From Mesorhizobium_G sp050247155 (GTDB lineage: Bacteria; Pseudomonadota; Alphaproteobacteria; Rhizobiales; Rhizobiaceae): DNA of 64,000 bases. Below the pieces are notes generated by a model that had not been told where the DNA came from, did not search any database, and saw only the letters and a list, made by a program, of their open reading frames with translations. Shown here one piece after another: positions 35,143 through 43,288 of the stretch. Positions within the stretch are counted from its first letter, which is position 1. Every line of letters begins with the position of its first letter. Made by a program: the position numbers and the translations under genes. Location: the NCBI GenBank assembly GCA_050247155.1, contig JBFWUS010000016.1, forward strand, positions 13,232 to 77,231, read 5' to 3'.

Positions 35143-35433
35143 CTATTTCCCGAAGCGAAGACGCACGGCCGGCTTGCCGGCAGGGGTATTGACGCGCAGC
35201 CGGACATCGACAACCGGCAGTGAATTGCGCCAGGTGCGTGCGCCATGGCTGAGCAGTAGGCCAACAAGATCCCGAGTGCGGAATTTCGGCGCGCCGCGGC
35301 GGATGTCTGCTAATCGCGCGGCTGCGTGATAAAGCGCCTGCACGCCGGGCTCGCGCGACCTGGCTGCCTGAGCGGGGGCGATGTAACCGAGCACGTCCTT
35401 TTCTGAGATCACGCCAAACTCCTTCAAACTCAT
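35143..35433 (-). CDS. Small protein of unknown function
   Basis: A 96-aa basic, helical protein beginning MSLKEFGVISEKDVLGYIAP with an RTRDLVGLLLSHGARTW core and a basic C-terminus. It lies 17 bp after the D,D-carboxypeptidase start side on the same strand as that gene's 3' neighbour, so it may be co-transcribed. Only a weak ribosome site. No family recognised. Confidence 0.5.
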   Translation of the reverse strand: MSLKEFGVISEKDVLGYIAPAQAARSREPGVQALYHAAARLADIRRGAPKFRTRDLVGLLLSHGARTWRNSLPVVDVRLRVNTPAGKPAVRLRFGK

Positions 35434-35450
35434 TACTCGTTACGCACCGC

Positions 35451-36884
35451 TTAGTTCAGGGTGGCGTAGCACTCGACTTTCTTGCGCTTCAGCGCGCTGC
35501 AGGCCTTGGTTGCCGCGGCCTGCGAAGAGAAGCCGCCGAAGCGGGCGCGATAGTAGGTGACGCCCGACTTTTCGAACTGCACGGTGAACCCTTCCGCCGA
35601 AGCGAGCACCTGAGGGCCACGCTCCGCGGCGCGGCTTAACGCCTTCTTGGCTTCGGCCTGGCTGGGCGACGAGCCAACCTGCACGACCCAGCCGTCGACA
35701 TTCGTCGAAGCGGTTTTGACCGGATCGATCTCGGCTTGCGGACGGGCTTCCGGCATGGCGTAGGCCTGCTCGGTGACGGCAACCTTCGTGGATTTGACGC
35801 GCTTCACTTCGATCGGGGCCGGCGCCTGGGCAGCCTCGAGCTCCCGCACGTCGGCCTCCGACTCGGCGACCTGCACATCCTCGGCGGCATCGTCGTCCTG
35901 CTGGTCGCCTTCGGCTTCCAGCATCGGCTCTTCGGGTTCAGGCTTGGCTTCCGGAGTCGGGGCTTTCCGCTTTGGCAAGATCAGGCCGGCGAGACGCGAT
36001 ACGGCCGAACCGCCACCGTCGTCCGCACGGGCAATCAGCGCGCCGCCGCGGGTCGATGTGCGGTCCATATTGGCGGCGATCAGTTCCGCCATACGGGCGT
36101 CGCGAGCACGGGCCGAGGTACCGCCCATGACGACGGCGACGAGGCGTCGGTTGCCGTCGGTGACCGACGAGACGAGGTTGAAGCCGGAAGCTCGGGTGTA
36201 CCCGGTCTTGATGCCGTCGACGCCCCTGATCTTGCCGAGGAGGCGGTTGTGATTGGCGATGCGGGTGCGACCATATTTGAAGGATTTGACGGAGAAGTAG
36301 CCGTAATATTGCGGGTAGTGCTCACGCAGCGCGATGCCGAGGCGGGCCATATCGCGCGCCGTCGTGAACTGGCCAGGATCCGGCAAGCCGTGGGGGTTGC
36401 GAAACAGCGTGTTGTTCATGCCGAGTGCGCGCGCCTTGGAGGTCATCATGCGGGCGAAGCCCTGCTGCGAGCCGCCGAGCAACTCAGCCAATGCCATCGA
36501 GGCGTCGTTGGCTGAACGTGTGACCAGCGCGTAAATGGCAGTGTCGACCGTGATCGAACCCCCGGCCTTCACGCCGATCTTCGTCGGCGGCTGGGTCGCC
36601 GCCTGGGCCGAGAAACGAACCGGCGTCGACTTCTTGATCTTGCCTTTCGAGAGCGCCTCGAAGGTCAAATAGAGCGTCATCATCTTGGTAAGCGATGCTG
36701 GGTAGCGTCGAGAGTCGGCGTTCTCGGCGTGCAGCACCTTGCCGGTGCGCGCGTCCATGACGATGGCCGCATATTTCGAGGACGCCGCCGCAGCGGGCAT
36801 CGCGCAGAGCGTGACGAGCGCCATCATTGTCAGGAAGGTTGCGCGCAGGCGCTGGAAAGAAATTGGATTACCGATTTGACGCAC
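35451..36884 (-). CDS. D-alanyl-D-alanine carboxypeptidase with SPOR domain
   Basis: Low-molecular-mass penicillin-binding protein of 477 aa that trims the terminal D-Ala of peptidoglycan stem peptides. Signal peptide to about residue 33; peptidase S11 motifs S64-L-T-K67, S124-A-N126 and K226-T-G228 are intact. An acidic Ala/Glu linker follows (about residues 310-370), then a C-terminal SPOR domain (about 398-477) that binds denuded glycan at the septum. Start is GTG 36884 with AAAGGG upstream. Confidence 0.93.
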   Translation of the reverse strand: MRQIGNPISFQRLRATFLTMMALVTLCAMPAAAASSKYAAIVMDARTGKVLHAENADSRRYPASLTKMMTLYLTFEALSKGKIKKSTPVRFSAQAATQPPTKIGVKAGGSITVDTAIYALVTRSANDASMALAELLGGSQQGFARMMTSKARALGMNNTLFRNPHGLPDPGQFTTARDMARLGIALREHYPQYYGYFSVKSFKYGRTRIANHNRLLGKIRGVDGIKTGYTRASGFNLVSSVTDGNRRLVAVVMGGTSARARDARMAELIAANMDRTSTRGGALIARADDGGGSAVSRLAGLILPKRKAPTPEAKPEPEEPMLEAEGDQQDDDAAEDVQVAESEADVRELEAAQAPAPIEVKRVKSTKVAVTEQAYAMPEARPQAEIDPVKTASTNVDGWVVQVGSSPSQAEAKKALSRAAERGPQVLASAEGFTVQFEKSGVTYYRARFGGFSSQAAATKACSALKRKKVECYATLN

Positions 36885-36967
36885 TGTTACACCCTTTGAA
36901 CTTTTTGACTCACTCGGAAGGCGGCAAAGGTTCCTGCCTGGCCGGAGAGCAAATTAGGGGAGGGCGC

Positions 36968-36990
36968 GTTACCAATCCGTTTATGGTAAC
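36968..36990. promoter_or_regulatory. Inverted repeat upstream of the carboxypeptidase gene
   Basis: GTTACCA-N9-TGGTAAC, 7-bp perfect arms, lies 84 bp before the GTG start of the D,D-carboxypeptidase and 147 bp before the toxin pseudogene. It could be an operator; no regulator can be assigned. Confidence 0.4.
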
Positions 36991-37115
36991 CGGAACGTTC
37001 ATTTTTTTGAGCGGGATCGAGACGAATTCGACTCGTCCTTTATGAAAACTTACGGCGAGCGGCTAGGCTGGCCGGAATCAGCCAAGTTCCGCGATGAACT
37101 TGGCTCTCAGTCCGC

Positions 37116-37131
37116 GAGAACTATAGTTCTC
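37116..37131. promoter_or_regulatory. Perfect palindrome before the toxin-antitoxin locus
   Basis: GAGAACTATAGTTCTC is a perfect 16-bp palindrome ending 6 nt before the toxin ATG (37137) and containing a TATAGT -10-like core. This placement is typical of an antitoxin autoregulatory operator. The downstream antitoxin has an HTH and is the probable ligand. Confidence 0.75.
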
Positions 37132-37136
37132 AATCG

Positions 37137-37423
37137 ATGGAAATCCGCAAAACCGACGAGTTCGTTGAATGGTTCGAGGCGCTTCGTGATCTCCGCGCCA
37201 AGGCTCGAATTCAAGTCGGATTGATCGCATAGAGCGTGGCAACCTGGGCGATGCCAAATTCTTCGACGGCATCGGCGAATTGCGGATCGACTATGGACCC
37301 GGCTACCGCGTCTACTTCATCAAACGCGACAACGTGATCGTCATCTTGCTGTGTGGCGGTGACAAGTCATCACGGCAGAAAGACATCAGGAAAGCACAGA
37401 CGATCGCGAAAGAGATCCACTAG
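37137..37423 (+). pseudogene. RelE/ParE-fold toxin (HI1419 type), frameshifted
   Basis: The frame starts MEIRKTDEFVEWFEALRDLR and stops at 37230-37232 after 31 codons. Adding one base near 37216-37220 restores an open frame to TAG 37421-37423 with the family features RIERGNLGD, GELRIDYGPGYRVYF and a basic C-terminus (GGDKSSRQKDI). The total span is 287 nt, one short of a multiple of three. This is the 'killer' protein normally encoded just before an HI1420-type antidote. A sequencing error would be the alternative explanation. Confidence 0.82.
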
Positions 37424-37467
37424 CGTCTTCATCGTCCACACCTCACCCAACCATCAGGCTTATTCAA

Positions 37468-37785
37468 ATGACCATCAAAACGACGAAGTGGGACACGTCA
37501 GAATTTCTAGATAGCGAGGAGGCGATCATCGCATACATCGAAGCCGCGTTCGAAGATGGCGACCCTGCCGCTATCACGCAGGCCCTCGGCAATGTTGCCC
37601 GCGCACGGGGAATGACTGCAATCGCCAAAGAGGCAGGTGTTACCCGCAGGGCGCTCTACAAAGCGTTGAGTGAAGATGGCGACCCTCGGCTAAGTACTCT
37701 TCTCGGAGTGGCAAAGGCACTCGGTGTCAGACTTTCTGTGACGGCGGTCGACGACAACGTCGCCGAAAACCGTCTGGCAAGCTGA
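37468..37785 (+). CDS. HI1420-type addiction module antidote protein
   Basis: A 105-aa HTH antitoxin: N-terminal TTKWDTSEFLDSEEAIIAYIEAAFEDGD and the HTH MTAIAKEAGVTRRALYKALSEDGDPRLSTLLGVAKALGVRL. This is the partner of the preceding RelE-like toxin and is intact although the toxin is broken. It likely binds the 16-bp palindrome at 37116-37131. The gap to the toxin stop is 44 bp. No strong ribosome site; translation may have depended on the toxin frame. Confidence 0.9.
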   Translation: MTIKTTKWDTSEFLDSEEAIIAYIEAAFEDGDPAAITQALGNVARARGMTAIAKEAGVTRRALYKALSEDGDPRLSTLLGVAKALGVRLSVTAVDDNVAENRLAS

Positions 37786-37836
37786 CGCTCTGTCATATTG
37801 CATCGCACCACGCGTGTTGACGTTTAGGCAAGCGCC

Positions 37837-37865
37837 TTGACTTCTTGTGCAGTGCACCATAGATT
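37837..37865 (+). promoter_or_regulatory. Promoter of the phasin gene
   Basis: TTGACT and TAGATT are separated by exactly 17 nt, ending 48 nt before the phasin ATG. The match to sigma-70-type promoters is good. Confidence 0.7.
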
Positions 37866-37913
37866 GTTGCAACGCACAAAGATGCGCTCGATCCATACAG
37901 GAAAGGAACCGCT

Positions 37914-38249
37914 ATGGCCGCCACCCAGACCTTTGAAGACGCCGGCAAATTCGGCAAGGACTATTTCGACAACAGCCTCAAGAGCTTCGCTGCCTTCTCG
38001 AAGGGGGCGCAGGCGATCGTCGTTGAGACGACCGACTACACCAAGAAGTCCGTTGAAGCCGGCACTGCCGCTTTCGAAAAGCTGCTCGGCGCCAAGTCGC
38101 TCGAGAAGGCGATCGAGATCCAGACCGACTACGCCAAGACGGCTTATGAGGGCTTCGTCGCCCAGGCGACCAAGATGAACGAGCTCTACGCCGACCTCGC
38201 CAAGGAAGTGTACAAGCCGTTCGAGGCTTTCGTCGCCAAGGCGAAGTAA
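37914..38249 (+). CDS. Phasin family protein
   Basis: Small helical protein (111 aa) coating polyhydroxyalkanoate granules or acting as a granule-associated or chaperone-like protein. Phasin_2-like pattern: FGKDYFDNSLKSFAAFSKGAQAI, YTKKSVEAGTAAFEKLLGAKSLEKAIEIQ, and a C-terminal YAKTAYEGFVAQATKMNELYADLA. Strong promoter and terminator flank it, so it is monocistronic and probably highly expressed. Confidence 0.93.
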   Translation: MAATQTFEDAGKFGKDYFDNSLKSFAAFSKGAQAIVVETTDYTKKSVEAGTAAFEKLLGAKSLEKAIEIQTDYAKTAYEGFVAQATKMNELYADLAKEVYKPFEAFVAKAK

Positions 38250-38295
38250 GACATCGAATTTTCCGACAGGGTCCTGCGGGATCCTTTGTGGCAAG

Positions 38296-38329
38296 CCCGG
38301 TTGCGGAAACGCAGCCGGGTTTTCTTTTT
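38296..38329 (+). terminator. Intrinsic terminator of the phasin gene
   Basis: A 10-bp stem (38296-38305 with 38310-38319, one G-U) closed by a GAAA tetraloop precedes a T-rich run to 38329. Confidence 0.9.
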
Positions 38330-38512
38330 GTACTCCGCGTGGCCATGAGACGGGCCGGCGCATCACGTTTGCGACATTCAAGTTGGGGCTTTCGTCGAGG
38401 CCATATTGCCAGCAAAAATCTAGGCCTTAAAATCTGAGCAAATCGGCCTACATTGGGTGCTTCGGGCCGGGCGACTTTTCGCTGGGCTCGGCTCGCGAAG
38501 GGAAAGGGCAAA

Positions 38513-38884
38513 GTGACACCGGGTGATCCAGTCACCAGCGGCCTGCACGTGAGGATGCAGGCAGATGAAAACGATGGCGGCGGCTCCGGCCGTGGCACAG
38601 CGGTCATCACACGCACCCGGACGAAAACCAAAAAGCCCAGCCTCTACCGCGTGCTGATCCTGAATGACGACTACACCCCCATGGAGTTCGTCGTGCATGT
38701 GCTGGAGCGTTTTTTCCAGAAGAACCACGATGCCGCATATCGAATCATGATGCATGTCCACAATCACGGCGTGGGCGAATGCGGCGTTTACACCTTTGAG
38801 GTGGCCGAGACCAAAGTGTCTCAGGTCATGGATCTCGCCCGTCAGCACCAGCATCCGCTGCAGTGCGTGATGGAGAAGAAGTGA
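38513..38884 (+). CDS. clpS: ClpS adaptor of the ClpAP protease
   Basis: Binds N-degron substrates and delivers them to ClpA. 123 aa from GTG 38513, or 109 aa from ATG 38555. The adaptor core is intact: YRVLILNDDYTPMEFVVHVLERFF (N-end-rule pocket residues), HDAAYRIMMHVHNHGVGECG and VYTFEVAETK, ending QCVMEKK. GTG 38513 is used because AAGGGAAAGGG lies just upstream; the ATG has GAGG directly abutting it. A disordered Gly-rich N-terminus precedes the core. It is followed by clpA, 6 bp later. Confidence 0.9.
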   Translation: MTPGDPVTSGLHVRMQADENDGGGSGRGTAVITRTRTKTKKPSLYRVLILNDDYTPMEFVVHVLERFFQKNHDAAYRIMMHVHNHGVGECGVYTFEVAETKVSQVMDLARQHQHPLQCVMEKK

Positions 38885-38890
38885 GGATTT

Positions 38891-41383
38891 ATGCCGGCTT
38901 TCTCCCAGAGCCTCGAAAAAGCGCTGCACCAGGCGCTGACGATCGCTAACGAACGACACCATGAATTCGCGACGCTGGAGCATTTGCTGCTGGCGCTGAT
39001 CGACGATCAGGATGCGGCCGCGGTCATGCGTGCTTGCAATGTCGACCTCGACGAGCTGCGCAGCACGGTGCTGAACTACATCGACACGGAGCTCGACAAT
39101 CTGGTCACTGGCTACGACGAGGATTCGAAGCCGACCGCCGGCTTTCAGCGCGTCATACAGCGGGCGGTGATCCATGTGCAGTCCTCCGGCCGTGAGGAAG
39201 TGTCGGGCGCCAATGTGCTGGTTGCGATCTTCGCCGAGCGCGAGAGCCACGCCGCCTACTTCCTACAAGAGCAGCAGATGACTCGCTATGACGCGGTCAA
39301 CTACATCTCGCACGGCATCGCCAAGCGTCCCGGCGCTTCCGAGCGGCGCACCCCGCGCGGCGCCGACGACGAGCCGCACAACGAGCGCGGCGCCAATGGC
39401 GGTGGCGGTGAAGAAGAGAGTGGCGGCAAGAACAAGAAACAGCAGGACGCGCTGTCGGCCTATTGCATCAATCTGAACCAGAAGGCGAAATCCGGCCGCA
39501 TCGACCCGCTAATCGGGCGGGAGCCGGAGATCAACCGTACGATCCAGGTGCTTTGCCGTCGTTCGAAGAACAACCCGCTCTATGTGGGCGATCCCGGCGT
39601 CGGCAAGACGGCGATCGCGGAAGGCCTGGCCAAGCGTATCGTCGACGGCGATGTGCCTGAAGTGCTGGAAGGCTCGACCATTTTCGCACTCGACATGGGC
39701 ACGCTGCTCGCCGGCACGCGCTATCGTGGCGATTTCGAAGAGCGCCTGAAGCAGGTGGTAAAGGAACTCGAAGAGTATGAAGGGGCGATCCTCTTCATCG
39801 ACGAGATCCATACCGTCATCGGCGCAGGCGCGACCTCGGGCGGCGCCATGGATGCATCGAACCTGTTGAAGCCGGCGCTGTCGTCCGGCCTCATTCGCTG
39901 CATCGGATCAACGACTTACAAGGAGTTCCGCCAGTTCTTTGAAAAGGACCGGGCGCTGGTTCGCCGCTTCCAGAAGATCGACGTCAACGAGCCGTCGATC
40001 GAGGACGCCATCGAAATCATGAAGGGGCTGAAGCCATATTTCGAGGAGTTCCACAAGGTCAAATACACGACAGAGGCGATCAAGGGTTCGGTCGAGCTTT
40101 CGGCCCGCTACATCAGCGACAGAAAATTGCCGGACAAGGCGATCGACGTGATCGACGAGACCGGCGCGTCGCAGATGCTGCTGCCGGAGAACAAGCGCAA
40201 GAAGACGATCGGCATCAAGGAAATCGAGGCGACGATCGCCACCATGGCGCGCATCCCGCCAAAGACGGTATCGGCCGATGACGAGCAGGTGCTGCAAGGT
40301 CTGGAGGTCGAGCTGCGTCGGGTCGTTTACGGCCAGGACACGGCAATCACGGCGCTGGCGTCGGCGATCAAGCTGGCGCGCGCCGGCTTGCGCGAGCCGG
40401 AAAAGCCGATCGGTTCGTACCTGTTCTCGGGCCCGACCGGTGTCGGCAAGACGGAAGTCGCCAAGCAGCTCGCCGCCTCGCTGGGGGTCGAGCTGCTGCG
40501 CTTCGATATGTCGGAATATATGGAGCGCCACACGGTCTCGCGGCTGATAGGCGCGCCTCCCGGCTATGTCGGATTCGATCAGGGAGGCCTTTTGACCGAC
40601 GGCGTTGACCAGCATCCGCACTGCGTTCTGCTGCTCGACGAAGTGGAGAAGGCGCATCCGGATCTGTTCAACATCCTGTTGCAGGTGATGGATCACGGCA
40701 AGCTGACGGACCACAACGGCAAGTCGATCGACTTCCGCAATGTGATTCTGATCATGACCACCAATGCGGGCGCATCCGATGCGCAGCGTGCGGCGATCGG
40801 CTTTGGCTCGACCAAGCGCGAAGGTGACGATGTCGAGGCCATCAACCGGCTGTTCACGCCGGAATTTCGCAACCGTCTCGATGCGATCATTCCGTTCAAC
40901 TCGTTGCCGGTGCCGGTGATCCATCAGGTGGTCCAAAAATTCGTCATGCAGTTGGAAGCCCAGCTTTCAGAACGCGGTGTGTCGTTCGACCTGTCGCCGG
41001 AGGCGATCGCGTGGCTGGCCGACAAGGGTTATGACGAGCGTATGGGCGCGCGGCCGCTCGGCCGCGTGATCCAGGAGCACATCAAGAAGCCGCTGGCGGA
41101 TGAGGTGCTGTTCGGCAAGCTGAAGAAGGGCGGTACGGTGCGCGTCACCGTCGAGAAGAAGGAGACCGGCGAACCCGGCCTGAAGCTCGAGTCGCTGCCG
41201 GACGAAATGCCGGTCAAACCGAAGAAGGAAGAACCGGAGGACGTGCCGGCCCCGCGCAAGAAACCGGCCGCGAAGAAGGCGGCGGTGGCGAAAAAAGTGT
41301 CGCCGCCGGCGAAGCCGAAGTCGGGACCGACCGGCAAGGACGGCAACAAGCGCAGTCTCGTGCCGCAACTGCCGCGGAAATAG
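38891..41383 (+). CDS. clpA: ATP-dependent Clp protease ATPase subunit ClpA
   Basis: AAA+ unfoldase of 830 aa. N-terminal Clp-N repeats bind ClpS; two AAA modules show Walker A GDPGVGKTAI and GPTGVGKTEV, Walker B ILFIDEIHTV and VLLLDEVEKAH, and the IGF/L loop in AAIGFGS. Compared with E. coli ClpA it has a Lys/Pro/Ala-rich tail of about 75 residues after LFGKLKKGGTVRV. It forms an operon with clpS. Confidence 0.96.
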   Translation: MPAFSQSLEKALHQALTIANERHHEFATLEHLLLALIDDQDAAAVMRACNVDLDELRSTVLNYIDTELDNLVTGYDEDSKPTAGFQRVIQRAVIHVQSSGREEVSGANVLVAIFAERESHAAYFLQEQQMTRYDAVNYISHGIAKRPGASERRTPRGADDEPHNERGANGGGGEEESGGKNKKQQDALSAYCINLNQKAKSGRIDPLIGREPEINRTIQVLCRRSKNNPLYVGDPGVGKTAIAEGLAKRIVDGDVPEVLEGSTIFALDMGTLLAGTRYRGDFEERLKQVVKELEEYEGAILFIDEIHTVIGAGATSGGAMDASNLLKPALSSGLIRCIGSTTYKEFRQFFEKDRALVRRFQKIDVNEPSIEDAIEIMKGLKPYFEEFHKVKYTTEAIKGSVELSARYISDRKLPDKAIDVIDETGASQMLLPENKRKKTIGIKEIEATIATMARIPPKTVSADDEQVLQGLEVELRRVVYGQDTAITALASAIKLARAGLREPEKPIGSYLFSGPTGVGKTEVAKQLAASLGVELLRFDMSEYMERHTVSRLIGAPPGYVGFDQGGLLTDGVDQHPHCVLLLDEVEKAHPDLFNILLQVMDHGKLTDHNGKSIDFRNVILIMTTNAGASDAQRAAIGFGSTKREGDDVEAINRLFTPEFRNRLDAIIPFNSLPVPVIHQVVQKFVMQLEAQLSERGVSFDLSPEAIAWLADKGYDERMGARPLGRVIQEHIKKPLADEVLFGKLKKGGTVRVTVEKKETGEPGLKLESLPDEMPVKPKKEEPEDVPAPRKKPAAKKAAVAKKVSPPAKPKSGPTGKDGNKRSLVPQLPRK

Positions 41384-41410
41384 TTTTTCTGGCGTTTGGA
41401 TTTGTCCAGG

Positions 41411-41436
41411 CGGAGCGGCCATGCCGCTCCGTCTTT
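41411..41436 (+). terminator. Intrinsic terminator of clpA
   Basis: A 9-bp GC-rich stem (41411-41419 with 41423-41431) with a CAT loop is followed by TCTTT, 27 nt after the clpA stop. Confidence 0.8.
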
Positions 41437-41473
41437 GTTGCATGTCGGATGCTGGGACTGGATTTCCTGAGGG

Positions 41474-41717
41474 GATGTTTTCATCGGCTTTGACATCATC
41501 GAGTCCGAGGCCTGGATCCCCGACACTCCGCTTCACTTCGTTTCGCTACGGGCCGAGGATGACGGTTGGCATGTACATTTCGGCTACCCGGCAAGCTTGG
41601 CGATTGGCTGAAACGTTCAATGCAGTTCCGTCATCCTCGGCCCGTAGCGAAACGAAGTGAAGCGGAGTGTCGGGGATCCAGGCCTCGGACTCCGCGAAGC
41701 CAAAGCCGATGAAACAT
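41474..41717. repeat. Long inverted repeat between clpA and rsgA
   Basis: Arms of about 90 bp (41474-41565 and 41628-41717) enclose a 62-bp loop. The inner 65 bp (41501-41565 with 41628-41692) are perfect complements; the outer part has a few differences. The arms contain CCTGGATCCCCGACACTCCG. No terminal transposon ends or target duplication seen. Confidence 0.88.
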
Positions 41718-41749
41718 CTGGTGTCGGAAACGTCGCGAGCCGGGATGGA

Positions 41750-41778
41750 TTGAAAAATCAAGGCGCTGCCGCTATCCT
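41750..41778 (+). promoter_or_regulatory. Probable promoter of the rsgA transcript
   Basis: TTGAAA-N17-TATCCT lies 31 nt before a 16-codon ORF and about 210 nt before rsgA. It begins just after the inverted repeat. Confidence 0.55.
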
Positions 41779-41809
41779 CCGCCCGTCTGAAACAACAAGG
41801 AGAGCGTTT

Positions 41810-41860
41810 GTGACTGCCATTGTCTGCCAGCCGGTTGGCGAGGTTTTCGCGCCGATCTGA
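41810..41860 (+). CDS. Possible 16-aa leader peptide upstream of rsgA
   Basis: A short frame (GTG 41810 to TGA) encodes MTAIVCQPVGEVFAPI. It has a full Shine-Dalgarno site AAGGAG at 41797-41802, spaced 7 nt. It lies between a promoter-like pair and a terminator-like hairpin, the layout of an attenuator leader. No obvious run of one codon, so the signal is not predicted. Confidence 0.4.
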   Translation: MTAIVCQPVGEVFAPI

Positions 41861-41925
41861 TGTGAGCCGAAGCGCTGACTAAGCGCCGGTCGCCGATCGC
41901 TGCGTCCCGCCAGCCTCTTGGAACC

Positions 41926-41956
41926 GGATGTCCTTCGGGCATCCAGTGTTTTGCTT
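41926..41956 (+). terminator. UUCG hairpin, possible attenuator before rsgA
   Basis: Stem 41926-41933 with 41938-41944 (seven pairs, U41931 bulged) closed by a UUCG tetraloop, followed by a T-rich stretch to 41956. It sits 35 nt before the rsgA ATG and so could end transcription early. Confidence 0.5.
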
Positions 41957-41990
41957 TGCGCCTGCATGGTGCAGCAACTGGTAAGAGACA

Positions 41991-43052
41991 ATGATAAGCA
42001 CGACTTCCACCCTGGCCGATTTCGGCTGGTCGCCCTACTTTGCGGCGCAGCTCGACATCGCCGATTTTTCAACCCTGCTTCCCGTGCGTGTGATGGCCGT
42101 CCACCGCGACCGGATGCATGTTGCCGGACCCTCCTTCGAAGGGGACATCCAGCCTTTCACCGCCGATGCGGACGACAGCGAAACGGCTGCCACGGTCGGA
42201 GACTGGCTGTTGCTCGACGCCGAAACCCATCGGCCGAAGCGGCTGCTTGACCGGCGGAGCCTGTTCAAGCGGCGGGCTGCCGGCACGGATCGCGCGGTGC
42301 AATTGATCGCAGCCAATATCGATACGTTGTTCATCGTGTCGTCCTGCAACCAGGATTTTAACCTCGCGCGGCTGGAACGCTACCTTGCATTGGCGCGCGA
42401 GGCCGAAGTCACGCCGGTCGTGGCGTTGACCAAGGCCGATCTGGCCGATGAACCCGAAGAGTTCGCGCGCGCGGCAGGGAGGCTTCTGCCGGGCCTGCTG
42501 GTCGAAACCTTGAACGCGCTGGATCAGGACGAGGTCGCAAAACTTCTGCCTTGGTGTGGGCGCGGACAGACCGTCGCGCTGGTCGGCTCTTCGGGCGTCG
42601 GCAAGTCGACCTTGGTCAATTCGCTGACGGGCGAAGCGGTAGCAACCACGCGGGGCATTCGCGAGGATGACGACAAGGGCAAGCACACGACCACGGGCAG
42701 GGCGCTCCACCGCCTGCCGGCTGGCGGCTGGCTGGTCGATACCCCCGGTATGCGCGAGCTCCAACTCACCGATGTCAAACAAGGTATCGCGGATGTGTTC
42801 GCCGACGTCGTAGCGCTCGCGGCTGCTTGCCGCTTCAGCGATTGCCAGCACGAAAGGGAGCCGGGTTGCGCGATCCAGACTGCGGTCGCGGCCGGCGAAG
42901 TGGAGCCGGCTCGGGTGCGACGCTGGCAGAAGCTGGTCGCGGAAGAAGCCTACAATACCGAAACGTTGGCCCAGCGGCGCGCCCGCAGCAAGGCATTCGG
43001 GAAAATGGCCCGCAACGCGATGAAGGAAAAGATCGTCCGGCGCGGCGGGTGA
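41991..43052 (+). CDS. rsgA: Small ribosomal subunit biogenesis GTPase RsgA
   Basis: Circularly permuted GTPase of 353 aa that checks late 30S maturation. Order G4-G5-G1-G3: VVALTKADLAD (G4), GSSGVGKSTLVN (G1), then DTPGMRELQL (G3). An N-terminal OB-fold and a C-terminal zinc knuckle (CRFSDCQHEREPGC) flank it. ATG 41991 follows GGTAAGAG. The tail is basic (KAFGKMARNAMKEK). Confidence 0.95.
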   Translation: MISTTSTLADFGWSPYFAAQLDIADFSTLLPVRVMAVHRDRMHVAGPSFEGDIQPFTADADDSETAATVGDWLLLDAETHRPKRLLDRRSLFKRRAAGTDRAVQLIAANIDTLFIVSSCNQDFNLARLERYLALAREAEVTPVVALTKADLADEPEEFARAAGRLLPGLLVETLNALDQDEVAKLLPWCGRGQTVALVGSSGVGKSTLVNSLTGEAVATTRGIREDDDKGKHTTTGRALHRLPAGGWLVDTPGMRELQLTDVKQGIADVFADVVALAAACRFSDCQHEREPGCAIQTAVAAGEVEPARVRRWQKLVAEEAYNTETLAQRRARSKAFGKMARNAMKEKIVRRGG

Positions 43053-43060
43053 CATGTTGC

Positions 43061-43275
43061 TTACCCTCCCCCTTGCGGGCACGGCGCATATGAATTAACC
43101 CCCACCCCTAGCCCCTCCCCTCAAGGGGGAGGGGAACCAGGCTGCCGCAACGCTCCGCCAACATTGCAAGACTTGACGCCGAGCAGGGCCATCGCGAAGT
43201 CCCCCTCCCCCTTGAGGGGAGGGGCTAGGGGTGGGGGTAAATTCATATGCGCCGTGCCCGCAAGGGGGAGGGTAA
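43061..43275. repeat. Long inverted repeat between rsgA and the cyclase gene (GGGGAGGGG family, copy 1)
   Basis: Arms of about 74 bp (43061-43134 and 43201-43275) are complementary with one mismatch and enclose 66 bp. The inner arm holds the shared core (CCCCCACCCCTAGCCCCTCC). The outer 35 bp (CCTCCCCCTTGCGGGC...) do not occur in copy 2 at 55439. It separates convergent genes and may act as a bidirectional terminator. Confidence 0.9.
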
Positions 43276-43288
43276 ACCGCGCTGTTCC

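Noticed and set aside
39908..40936. Minus-strand frame of 342 codons opposite clpA
   Set aside because: Antisense to the ATPase modules of clpA and rich in Arg and His, as expected for a shadow.
42069..43082. Minus-strand frame of 337 codons opposite rsgA
   Set aside because: It lies fully antisense to rsgA, whose motifs are intact, and has no recognisable domain; high G+C commonly gives such frames.
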